Assembly: GCF_937123705.1 (NCBI RefSeq)
Contig: NZ_CAKZKO010000122.1
Span: 1-47,458, forward strand
Length of the DNA: 47,458 nucleotides
From: an uncultured Paraglaciecola sp.
GTDB taxonomy: Bacteria; Pseudomonadota; Gammaproteobacteria; Enterobacterales; Alteromonadaceae
Direction of reading: 5' to 3'
The notes under the pieces were generated by a model. That model was given only the letters and a program-made list of their open reading frames with translations, had not been told where the DNA came from and searched no databases. The position numbers were made by a program, and so were the translations under genes. Shown in pieces: positions 33,681 through 40,160 of the stretch (positions are counted from its first letter, which is position 1; each line of letters opens with the position of its first letter).

Positions 33681-34240
33681 TGTTCTTACAGGCAATTGGA
33701 TTTCCGGTCTGGACTTTGTTCATCGCTCTTGGTGCTCTAGTGTTCATGGGTTTCCGCCTCCCCTTCACCAAGTGGTGTTTCCGTAACCAGAATGCAGCTA
33801 TTAGTTTGATTGTTACCGTCGTTTCGGTCCAGCTTATCAAGTTTTCAGGCGCACCAAACATAGAGACTTACTACTTTCTTTGTACGTTTGCACTTGCTGT
33901 GCTGACTTTCATTTATCTCGATACAATATTTAGTGGTTTTGTCGGTGCAGTTTCGTTGTTATACCTATCCAATAACTTGGATATTACAACGTACAATCAA
34001 AGTCGCCTGACGCTGGAAGCGCTTTGTGTCATAGGTATTTTACTTTGCGGCAAGGTCGGTCCAGATCGTGGTGTATTTTTGTCTGCGTGGTTCTTGCGAC
34101 TATTGCAGTCACTGCGTATACGAACTGGTGGGTTGTCCCCGCACTGGTTGACTTCGCGCTTTTCATCGGTGCCATCGCAGTCGGATACATTAGAGCGAGA
34201 CGAAAGCGCAACTAGATTTAACCGCGATGCACGATGGTAG
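33680..34240 (+). CDS. Multi-pass membrane protein, 186 aa as read; probably frameshifted near 34076
   Basis: As read, residues 1-130 contain several membrane segments (IGFPVWTLFIALGALVFMGF; AISLIVTVVSVQLI; YYFLCTFALAVLTFIYL; LEALCVIGILLCG). After VFLSAW, around residue 138, the product turns into a polar, unlikely tail. The alternative frame from about 34069 to 34215 continues as membrane protein (CIFVCVVLATIAVTAY, then VPALVDFALFIGAIAVGYI) and ends RARRKRN. One extra T in the T5 run at 34076-34080 would join the two. The joined gene would end at 34215, just before the convergent gene at 34218, instead of overlapping it. Confidence 0.7.
   Translation: MFLQAIGFPVWTLFIALGALVFMGFRLPFTKWCFRNQNAAISLIVTVVSVQLIKFSGAPNIETYYFLCTFALAVLTFIYLDTIFSGFVGAVSLLYLSNNLDITTYNQSRLTLEALCVIGILLCGKVGPDRGVFLSAWFLRLLQSLRIRTGGLSPHWLTSRFSSVPSQSDTLERDESATRFNRDARW
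34069..34215 (+). other. Out-of-frame continuation of the 33680 membrane gene
   Basis: This frame has no good start of its own (a GTG at 34024 has no convincing ribosome binding site) yet encodes two more membrane segments and a positive C-terminus RARRKRN. It fits as the true end of the upstream membrane protein after an indel, a sequencing error in the T5 run, or a -1 ribosomal shift. The shifted product would have about 178 residues. Confidence 0.5.
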
Positions 34241-34550
34241 CGCGCGCCCAGCTCGTTTGATCTTCCGCGTGCTCTAGGCGTTTCCAGCTCCGGTTTTGAT
34301 TGCGGTCCCGGAGATCTTCTTCCCTCCAGTACATGGCCAGCCTACAGGCCAGCGCCCATACTCCGCGAACCTTTGCCCGCTTGCGCTCAAATCTCATTAT
34401 CATAAAGAGGTCGTAGAGTTGAGCTCCACGTATTGCCCGGCGATTGTTGAAGGACTTCATACAGGAGTTACAGCAGAAATCCTGCGTCACTCTTTTGCGG
34501 GTGTAGGGCGAGGAACACTCTGCGCAGGCATGTTGGGTGGTGATTGTCAT
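34218..34550 (-). CDS. Zinc-ribbon phage protein, 110 aa
   Basis: This has two CxxC pairs, CAECSSPY (residues 9-16) and CCNSCMKSF (26-34), forming a zinc ribbon, then a basic helical part (FNNRRAIRGAQLYDLFMIMR) typical of a small family found across phages and prophages whose function is unknown. It starts at ATG 34550 after the leader GGCAAGCCAAAGGA, the shared early leader motif. It is the last gene of the leftward RecE/RecT operon and converges on the late operon. Confidence 0.7.
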   Translation of the reverse strand: MTITTQHACAECSSPYTRKRVTQDFCCNSCMKSFNNRRAIRGAQLYDLFMIMRFERKRAKVRGVWALACRLAMYWREEDLRDRNQNRSWKRLEHAEDQTSWARATIVHRG

Positions 34551-34566
34551 GGTATCGTTCCTTTGG

Positions 34567-34600
34567 CTTGCCAGTAACCTTGTAACTAGTCACTGGCAAG
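34567..34600 (-). promoter_or_regulatory. Leader hairpin with operator-like core
   Basis: CTTGCCAGT (34567-34575) pairs with ACTGGCAAG (34592-34600), nine base pairs, around a loop containing TTGTAACTAGTC (34580-34591). The same 12-mer occurs at the capsid leader hairpin (10867-10878) and its core GACTAGTT (minus strand) is shared with the 15-base operators. It lies in the leader of the 34218-34550 gene and overlaps its GCAAGCC motif. Confidence 0.55.
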
Positions 34601-34637
34601 TTTCTATCACGATATATGTTTATTGGTCAAGACCTTT

Positions 34638-35564
34638 TTACAGCCAACCTTGATCTTCAAGATACGCTTGCACTTCCTCGTAGTTCTCTGAGATTGCCTC
34701 ACCGATTTCGGTTATTCGGTAGCGCTCGTCGGCCTCCTCACGTTTCCGCGCGTTCATTAGATCCATATCAACAAGCTCCTCAATTCTAGTTGTAATGAGG
34801 TCAGATATGTAATCAGGATCTAGCGCGTCCAGCTCCCATGACTTCGATCCGTAGTTTGCCAGATAAGCTCCATGCCTGCTGTCTGTTTCCTTAGCTGGAT
34901 TTGGTGGCGGGCGCTGCTCTCGAACCTGATCCATGTTAAGGGCCATTCTTTCGACGGTAACGGCAGACGGTGAGAACATATCCAGCCTATCGTTGTTATC
35001 CCTCGTCATGTCGATCCCGGAAGGGTCGTGGTCTCCAAGATGGAGAAGATAACACGATTTGCCAAGGCTTAGCTGTTCATAAAAACGCCTTCCCGCCTTG
35101 TACTGCTCGGATTGAGATGTGTAGCCACGGCACGAGAAATAGTTGACGCGCCATTTTCTGCACGGTTTGCTAATCACTCCGGCCAATGCTTCCTTTTCCA
35201 CCCAGACTTCTACGTAATTTTTCTGCCCAGTCCACCATTCCTTGGAATAGTCTGAACCAATACTCCGCATGTATTCGTCCGGGTTTTCAAAACCACAATC
35301 ACCACCTGCCAGATTTCTGGTTCTGTCCTCCAAAGCCTTCCAGTCTGTGAGCCCGGCCAATCGCGCGTCTGACATAAGCTTGACCAGACGTTTGTAATTG
35401 CGCTGCTCGTTTTTCATCATGCCTCGGGCTACAAATTGATAATAGAGTTGCCTAACCGTGAGACTAAAACCCTTTCCAAGATACTCATCAATGATGGAGT
35501 TGGCTTCGTTGATGGTGGCCACGCTCTTGGCGTTGAACCTCTTGTTAATAAATTGCTCTTTCAT
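34638..35564 (-). CDS. Toprim-domain protein (Topo VI A/Spo11-like arrangement), 308 aa
   Basis: The N-terminal part (SLTVRQLYYQFVARGMMKNE, then KRLVKLMSDARLAGLTDW) looks like a winged-helix DNA-binding domain. The central Toprim domain has Glu in WVEKEALAGVI and the acidic pair in LHLGDHDPSGIDM. This combination resembles topoisomerase VI subunit A/Spo11, but without the family's clear catalytic Tyr placement that I can confirm. A related family occurs in many phages and bacterial accessory regions; its function is not established. It could be a nuclease used in replication or recombination. The leader contains CGCAAGCCGGAGA. Confidence 0.72.
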   Translation of the reverse strand: MKEQFINKRFNAKSVATINEANSIIDEYLGKGFSLTVRQLYYQFVARGMMKNEQRNYKRLVKLMSDARLAGLTDWKALEDRTRNLAGGDCGFENPDEYMRSIGSDYSKEWWTGQKNYVEVWVEKEALAGVISKPCRKWRVNYFSCRGYTSQSEQYKAGRRFYEQLSLGKSCYLLHLGDHDPSGIDMTRDNNDRLDMFSPSAVTVERMALNMDQVREQRPPPNPAKETDSRHGAYLANYGSKSWELDALDPDYISDLITTRIEELVDMDLMNARKREEADERYRITEIGEAISENYEEVQAYLEDQGWL

Positions 35565-35582
35565 AATATTCTCCGGCTTGCG

Positions 35583-35612
35583 AAAACGAGCCAGCCTCTC
35601 GGCCAGCTCGTT
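35583..35612 (-). terminator. Intrinsic terminator with GNRA-type tetraloop, leftward
   Basis: On the minus strand AACGAGC and TGGCC pair with GGCTG and GCTCGTT (12 pairs including two G-U) around the tetraloop GAGA, followed by TTTT. It lies between the acidic protein gene and the Toprim gene. It should reduce read-through from the RecE/RecT genes to the downstream genes. Confidence 0.7.
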
Positions 35613-35626
35613 GTTAAAATTCGAGG

Positions 35627-35953
35627 TTACTCAGATCCTTCTGGGTCTCCCTCCTCTCCATCATCGGCCCCTGCGGCGTCGCCAAGCATGGCGTTAGCCT
35701 CACTGACTGGAAACCGCTTATTGAGGCTCTGCGCGCGGATATTTGGCTCGTGGGACATGGCCAATAACTCAGCTATGATCTCCGGCTTTGGTTCGTCGGA
35801 ACTTTCCAGCTCAAGTATTTTTTCCGCGACCGAGATCTGCCGTCTCAAATCATCTTTGGGTACTGGAATGAAACCCAAGAACTGGATAGCGTATCCAGAA
35901 ACGGTTTTGGTTGCCTCCGCTTGAGCGAGAGGTAGAGTTGCTTTTGATGCCAT
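35627..35953 (-). CDS. Hypothetical acidic-tailed protein downstream of recT-like gene, 108 aa
   Basis: This begins MASKATLPLAQAEATKTVSG; a helical middle (DDLRRQISVAEKILELES) leads to an acidic C-terminus (GDAAGADDGEEGDPEGSE). An acidic tail is reminiscent of single-strand DNA-binding protein partners, but no OB-fold pattern is clear. It starts at ATG 35953 with AAGCCAAAGGAGACAAATAGTC upstream in the leader, and follows the RecT-like gene by 39 bases. Confidence 0.65.
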   Translation of the reverse strand: MASKATLPLAQAEATKTVSGYAIQFLGFIPVPKDDLRRQISVAEKILELESSDEPKPEIIAELLAMSHEPNIRAQSLNKRFPVSEANAMLGDAAGADDGEEGDPEGSE

Positions 35954-35992
35954 GACTATTTGTCTCCTTTGGCTTGGTGTTGTGGACGGCGA

Positions 35993-36946
35993 TTAAAATT
36001 CGTCGTCCGGGTTGATTTGATCGCCGTCGTCTTCGATGATTTCACCATCGATAACGTCATCGTCTTCGATGATTTCGGCTTCTTCTATCTCCTCCTCTGG
36101 CGGTGTCTCCGCTTCCTTGAGTTTCTTTGCGGCCGATTTTTTCTTGCGAGGAGCAATGTGTTTAGGGGGCTCTGGAACCTCCTCGAACGATCCATCCTTT
36201 GTTTGCTCAAAATCATACAAGACGTTCTCACGCTCAAGAACGTGGCCAAGATCTGCGTCGATAGGCAATCGCTTGGAATGCCTTTTGATAACGGTCTTCT
36301 TGCCCATCTCGGCGTAGTCAGTCGCCCACGGTCCTTTGGCAATATTCTTCTGCTTATCGTAGGTCTTGGACCTGCGCATAATCCCATCGACTTCTTCGCG
36401 CGTCATTAGCTCGTGGTGCATGGTGCCATCCGCAAGCTTTACGCTGGAGTAGAAGGCTACAATGTCGCCACGATCACCAAAGATAACCGGATGGTGTCTT
36501 ATGGAAGGATTGTCTCCTGCGTGGTAGTCGAAGCGGTCTTGATCAATCTCTGCCGCATATACTGCGCCAACCTGCCAAGCGCGGATCTGACCGCTGGATC
36601 GGACGCGCTTGATAACACCGGCAACCATAGGAATGTAGGTGCAGACTTTCTTTTTCTTCCACTCGTTACCGACTTTGTAACTCTGATTGTAAACAACCAG
36701 CGCAGCCTCTCTGCCATCGATCACAAGGCCATCTGCCGCAGCCTTTTGGCACTCCAGAAAGACACTGGTATGACTGGCCTCTGCAATGTCCGGGTTTTGC
36801 AGTACGGCATTCTTGACGATTTGGATGAACTTATTCGGGTCTATGCCGGGCATCAACGTGCTGGCTATTTTGTCCTTTTGTTCATCAAACATTTCAACCA
36901 ATTTCTGAGATCTTGGTTGCTTAGCGACTGCTGTTTTATTCGTCAT
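35993..36946 (-). CDS. recT: RecT-family single-strand annealing protein, 317 aa
   Basis: This anneals complementary single strands during phage recombination and works with the neighbouring RecE-like exonuclease. The family signature is visible: DPNKFIQIVKNAVLQNPDIA near the N-terminus, VFLECQKAAADGLVIDGREA, then YIPMVAGVIKRVRSSGQI and the end block KKTVIKRHSKRLP. The last 80 residues are basic then acidic and low in complexity. The length is typical of the family with a longer tail. The start overlaps the upstream gene by 11 bases. Confidence 0.92.
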   Translation of the reverse strand: MTNKTAVAKQPRSQKLVEMFDEQKDKIASTLMPGIDPNKFIQIVKNAVLQNPDIAEASHTSVFLECQKAAADGLVIDGREAALVVYNQSYKVGNEWKKKKVCTYIPMVAGVIKRVRSSGQIRAWQVGAVYAAEIDQDRFDYHAGDNPSIRHHPVIFGDRGDIVAFYSSVKLADGTMHHELMTREEVDGIMRRSKTYDKQKNIAKGPWATDYAEMGKKTVIKRHSKRLPIDADLGHVLERENVLYDFEQTKDGSFEEVPEPPKHIAPRKKKSAAKKLKEAETPPEEEIEEAEIIEDDDVIDGEIIEDDGDQINPDDEF

Positions 36947-37760
36947 CGTAGGTCATCTCCAATTCAGGTTTAGTCAGTTTGTAATGGTACCGACGCAGGC
37001 CAATGGGCTGGATCTCGGTCGGATACGAAGGCCACTCATCATTCTTGAATGCCTCTGCGTATTTCTTCAACGCAGCACGATAGACGGCGTATCCTTCAAG
37101 AGCGGTGTTGCGGTCCATTTCATACATGGCCACAGTTGGTGGATCACCCTTCTCGAATACGATGAAAAAGAATGTTTCGATCTCTAGCCCTGCACCCTGA
37201 CGCCAAACGTCCCGGTACATGGTGTCCTGCATATGATAACCAAATTTACCAATTGAGTTATCAAACTCGTTCGGGCTGGCTGAGGCCATGTTCTTGATAT
37301 CAAGACCGATATTGAGCTCAGTGCTGAGGAAGTCACCGCGACACTTGATACCGATATCAAACTCCTCATCCATCGCGTAGCAGGACTGTTCGATGAGGTG
37401 TTCGCTGTTGCGTAGCGTGCGAAGTTCGGAGAGCGTGTCAGCCAGATCCCGGATAACCAGAACGCTGTCATAATCCTTTTCAATGAGTAGAGTGGTGTTG
37501 TTGAACTCAGCAAAATCCATAGCTTCCTTCCACTGATTACCACGGCGCGTTTCCGGCCCTCTGGTGATGACACTCTCCAGCAGTTCAGGCTCCAAGATGG
37601 CGGTGTGCGCAGCGGTGCCAAAGTCAAATGCGTGACTTGGTTTGTACGGCTCGTACTTCGCGTGAAATGGCGTTTTGTTCCACAGTTTCCAAAGCTTGGA
37701 TTTGGATACGGCTGTATCGTCACTATGGTATTCATCGTTTGTTTGATCCACAAAGGGCAT
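36936..37760 (-). CDS. recE: RecE-like 5'-3' exonuclease (DUF3799/PD-(D/E)XK type), 274 aa
   Basis: This resects double-stranded ends to give substrate for RecT. Motifs include the early block AVSKSKLWKLWNKTPFHAKY, GTAAHTAILEP, and the nuclease core: CRGDFL and LDIKNM (Asp-x-Lys). The length fits the isolated catalytic domain of RecE. It is the first gene of the leftward recombination operon, starting at ATG 37760 directly after GGAGCAAGCCA. It diverges from the Cro-like gene and shares the operator region 37761-37852. Confidence 0.9.
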   Translation of the reverse strand: MPFVDQTNDEYHSDDTAVSKSKLWKLWNKTPFHAKYEPYKPSHAFDFGTAAHTAILEPELLESVITRGPETRRGNQWKEAMDFAEFNNTTLLIEKDYDSVLVIRDLADTLSELRTLRNSEHLIEQSCYAMDEEFDIGIKCRGDFLSTELNIGLDIKNMASASPNEFDNSIGKFGYHMQDTMYRDVWRQGAGLEIETFFFIVFEKGDPPTVAMYEMDRNTALEGYAVYRAALKKYAEAFKNDEWPSYPTEIQPIGLRRYHYKLTKPELEMTYDDE

Positions 37761-37774
37761 TGGCTTGCTCCGGT

Positions 37775-37789
37775 TTAACTACTTGTCAA
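37775..37789 (+). promoter_or_regulatory. Operator-like 15-mer (TTAACTACTTGTCAA)
   Basis: This is a close variant of the 15-base dyad at 37821-37835 and 1072-1086. It sits between the leader of the RecE-like gene and the repressor gene promoter region, downstream of the leftward promoter, where it could reduce leftward transcription. Confidence 0.55.
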
Positions 37790-37820
37790 TATTGCTTGCT
37801 TCGACACCAATAAGGGTGTA

Positions 37821-37835
37821 TTGACTAGTTGTCAA
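37821..37835 (+). promoter_or_regulatory. Operator-like 15-mer (TTGACTAGTTGTCAA) overlapping a leftward -35 box
   Basis: This has perfect TTGAC/GTCAA arms around TAGTT. On the minus strand it contains TTGACA, 17 bases before TATTGG, a plausible leftward promoter for the recE-like gene. It lies 17 bases upstream of the start codon of the Cro-like protein. The place and dyad form fit an operator of that protein. Confidence 0.6.
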
Positions 37836-37852
37836 GACAACGGAGAAATTAG

Positions 37853-38134
37853 ATGATGGACGTAGACGAACTAGGTAAATTGTTTGGAGGGAAGGTGGTT
37901 CTGGCTTCATACCTGAACCTGAGCCCCTCGGCTCTTAGCCAGTGGAAGGACAGGCGCGGAGGAACTGTGCCGCAGGATCATATTTCCACAATTATGCTGG
38001 GCGCTCGTGATATTATCGACAAGGGTACTTGGGATAAAGCCAAATACGAAACTCCAGAGGAGTGGCTGGAGAAGGTGAGATCTTGCCTAGATATCCCAGT
38101 ATGCCCAAAGTGTGGCCACCCTCTGGAGGGGTAA
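37853..38134 (+). CDS. Cro/CI-like helix-turn-helix regulator with C-terminal zinc pair, 93 aa
   Basis: This is a small DNA-binding regulator. The N-terminal 45 residues form a helix-turn-helix: LGKLFGGKVVLASYLNLSPS then ALSQWKDR, similar to Cro- and YdaS-type proteins that test FGG...LA..L..S...SQWK. The C-terminal end has CPKCGHPLEG plus Cys83, which could bind zinc. It starts at ATG 37853 (or 37856) after CGGAGAAATTAG. The operators at 37775, 37821 and 1072 are its likely targets. It is followed directly by the helicase gene. Confidence 0.78.
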   Translation: MMDVDELGKLFGGKVVLASYLNLSPSALSQWKDRRGGTVPQDHISTIMLGARDIIDKGTWDKAKYETPEEWLEKVRSCLDIPVCPKCGHPLEG

Positions 38135-39559
38135 ATGAAGCTCAAGCCAAGGCCATACCAAGCGCGCGTCTTGGATGACACCAGAGCCGCGCTCAGGCGC
38201 GTAAAGCGTGTCCTCATTCAGCTACCGACAGGAGGTGGAAAAACCGTAATTGCCGCCCTGATAGCTGATGGAGTTGTGAAGCGTGGAAACTCTCTATCGT
38301 TTCTGTGTCATCGCGATTTTCTGGTAGATCAAACAAGCAAAACGTTTCTCAGCAATGACATTGAACACAGCTTTGTCGCCGCTGGTCGCTGGCATAATCG
38401 GTTCGCGCCTGTGACCGTATGCATGATCCCAACCCTCACTAATAGGCTGTCCAAGGTACAGGCTCCAAAGGTCGCAATCTGGGATGAGTGCCATCACATA
38501 GGCGCTAAGACATGGGCGCGGATTATGACGGCGTGGCCAGATACCATCCACATAGGACTGACAGCAACACCAGTCCGGTTGGATGGTAAAGGTCTTGATG
38601 ATTATTTTGACGAGATGGTCATAGGGCCAACAATCCGAGAGTTGATTGAGGAGGGGTCGCTTGCGGACTACCGCGCGTTTGCACCATCTGCTCCAGATCT
38701 CACTGGCGTCTCCACAAGGCGCGGTGACTACGTGAAAGGAGAGATTGATGAGGTCATGGATAGATCTGTCTTGATCGGTGATATGGTTGGGCACTACAAG
38801 AAAATAGCACCGGGCAGTTTGGCGGTGTATTTCTGCTCATCCGTCAAGCATAGCCAACACGTCGCTGCATCATTCTGCGAGAGCGGCATACCGGCACTGC
38901 ACCTCGACGGCAACAGCTCGACAGCAGAGCGAATGGATGCAGCTCAACGATTTGCTCGCAGAGAAAAGCTGGTCTTGACCAATGTTGATTTGTTTGGAGA
39001 AGGATACGACCTCGCAGCTCAGGCTCAAATGGAAGTGACGATTGAGACGGTTGGACTTGCCCGGCCAACACAGTCTCTTGGCCTTTATATGCAGCAGGTT
39101 GGACGCTCACTGAGGCCAAAACCGCATCCGGCCATCATCTTGGACCACGCAGGGAACATCTCTCGCCACGGGCTAGTTGATGATGAAAGAGAATGGTCAT
39201 TGCGGGGGGTGGAGAAGGATGGCTCTGGCGGGTCTACGGTTAAACAATGTGAGAATTGTTTTGCCATGTATCCGATAAGCGCCAAACTGTGCCCGGAGTG
39301 CGGTGTAGAAAAGGCTCCTGCGGATGGTGGGGGCCGCGAGGTTGAGCAAGAGGACGGAGATCTGGAGGAGATCGACGTGAAGGAACGTCGCAAGATCAAA
39401 AAGCAGGAGGAGTGGGGAGCTCGAACGGTTGATGATCTGGTACGAATAGCAAAGCAACGCGGATACAAGAGCCCTGAGCAATGGGCGGCACACATATGGA
39501 CGGCACGAGAGCGGGCCATCAACAAGAGATTGGCCGGACAGATGGACTTCCTAAGATGA
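38135..39559 (+). CDS. SF2 DEAD/H-type helicase, 474 aa
   Basis: This is an ATP-dependent nucleic-acid motor of superfamily 2 (ResIII-like). Motif I is LPTGGGKT at 30-37, motif II DECHH starts at Asp117, motif III is GLTATP at 141-146, and motif VI is QQVGRSLRP from Gln320. A zinc ribbon follows, with CENCFAMYP and LCPECGVEK, then a charged C-terminal region. It probably assists replication or recombination. It starts at ATG 38135 directly after the regulator's stop. Confidence 0.9.
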   Translation: MKLKPRPYQARVLDDTRAALRRVKRVLIQLPTGGGKTVIAALIADGVVKRGNSLSFLCHRDFLVDQTSKTFLSNDIEHSFVAAGRWHNRFAPVTVCMIPTLTNRLSKVQAPKVAIWDECHHIGAKTWARIMTAWPDTIHIGLTATPVRLDGKGLDDYFDEMVIGPTIRELIEEGSLADYRAFAPSAPDLTGVSTRRGDYVKGEIDEVMDRSVLIGDMVGHYKKIAPGSLAVYFCSSVKHSQHVAASFCESGIPALHLDGNSSTAERMDAAQRFARREKLVLTNVDLFGEGYDLAAQAQMEVTIETVGLARPTQSLGLYMQQVGRSLRPKPHPAIILDHAGNISRHGLVDDEREWSLRGVEKDGSGGSTVKQCENCFAMYPISAKLCPECGVEKAPADGGGREVEQEDGDLEEIDVKERRKIKKQEEWGARTVDDLVRIAKQRGYKSPEQWAAHIWTARERAINKRLAGQMDFLR

Positions 39560-39768
39560 TGGATACTCGATTAATTGAGCGGGCAGAATATTGCACAAGT
39601 CCAGATAAGAACAGCAATGGCTGGTTTGTCGATTACTGGAACGCTTACACATATGATGGTCAATTTCTAAGATTTGGCCGCAAATACCATGCAACGGAGA
39701 TTGATGCAGATGACTGGAAAACCCACCGCGAACGAAATTACAGACAGTATCTTGCTCGCAAGCACTAA
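39556..39768 (+). CDS. Hypothetical protein, 70 aa
   Basis: I chose ATG 39556 (or the next codon, ATG 39559), overlapping the helicase stop; any upstream start lies inside the helicase gene. The protein is aromatic-rich (NSNGWFVDYWNAYTYDGQFL and RFGRKYHATEIDADDWK) and resembles a small beta fold. It overlaps the nuclease gene in another frame by about 59 bases. No domain is recognised. Confidence 0.6.
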   Translation: MMDTRLIERAEYCTSPDKNSNGWFVDYWNAYTYDGQFLRFGRKYHATEIDADDWKTHRERNYRQYLARKH

Positions 39769-40081
39769 ACGAGGAGCGCGATTATTCCGCCAAAACACCG
39801 GCATGGGCTGGGTAGGTAAGATTTTGGGTAAAACCAAGACGGCAATTACTCTTGGCAATCCGCGACCGCTACACGCTGGGTTATGCAAGGGCTCCAGCGA
39901 TATCATCGGCATCACTCCCATTGTTGTCACTCAGGAGATGGTGGGAAAGACTGTCGGCCTGTTTACCGCAAGAGAGGTCAAGGCCGGGAATGACCAGCTC
40001 ACGACAGAGCAGAGGAAATTTCTTGAGATGGTGAATAAGCTTGGCGGCATCGGCATGGTCGATAGATCGCTTGATGCCTAA
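39710..40081 (+). CDS. VRR-NUC domain nuclease, 123 aa
   Basis: This is a small stand-alone VRR-NUC nuclease of the PD-(D/E)XK superfamily, active on branched DNA in the family. Visible signatures: the glycine-rich block LCKGSSDIIGI with Asp, the FTAREVKAG block with Glu-x-Lys, and QRKFLEMVNKLGGIGMV. I chose ATG 39710, nine bases after GGAGA; upstream codons 39674 and 39704 are possible. It follows a helicase, as Holliday-junction-type nucleases often do in phages. Confidence 0.82.
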   Translation: MTGKPTANEITDSILLASTKRGARLFRQNTGMGWVGKILGKTKTAITLGNPRPLHAGLCKGSSDIIGITPIVVTQEMVGKTVGLFTAREVKAGNDQLTTEQRKFLEMVNKLGGIGMVDRSLDA

Positions 40082-40087
40082 AAGGTT

Positions 40088-40132
40088 GGGGCTCGCAGCG
40101 CCTAGTGGTAAGCGCCAACGAGCCCCGGTTTT
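40088..40132. terminator. Bidirectional intrinsic terminator between convergent operons
   Basis: GGGGCTCG (40088-40095) pairs with CGAGCCCC (40119-40126), with an inner GCGC/GCGC pair. TTTT follows on the plus strand, and a weaker T-rich run follows on the minus strand (CAACCTTTT). It lies between the convergent nuclease and primase genes and can stop both transcripts. Confidence 0.78.
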
Positions 40133-40160
40133 GCGCAAGCCAAAGCGCAACTGTTGTCTA

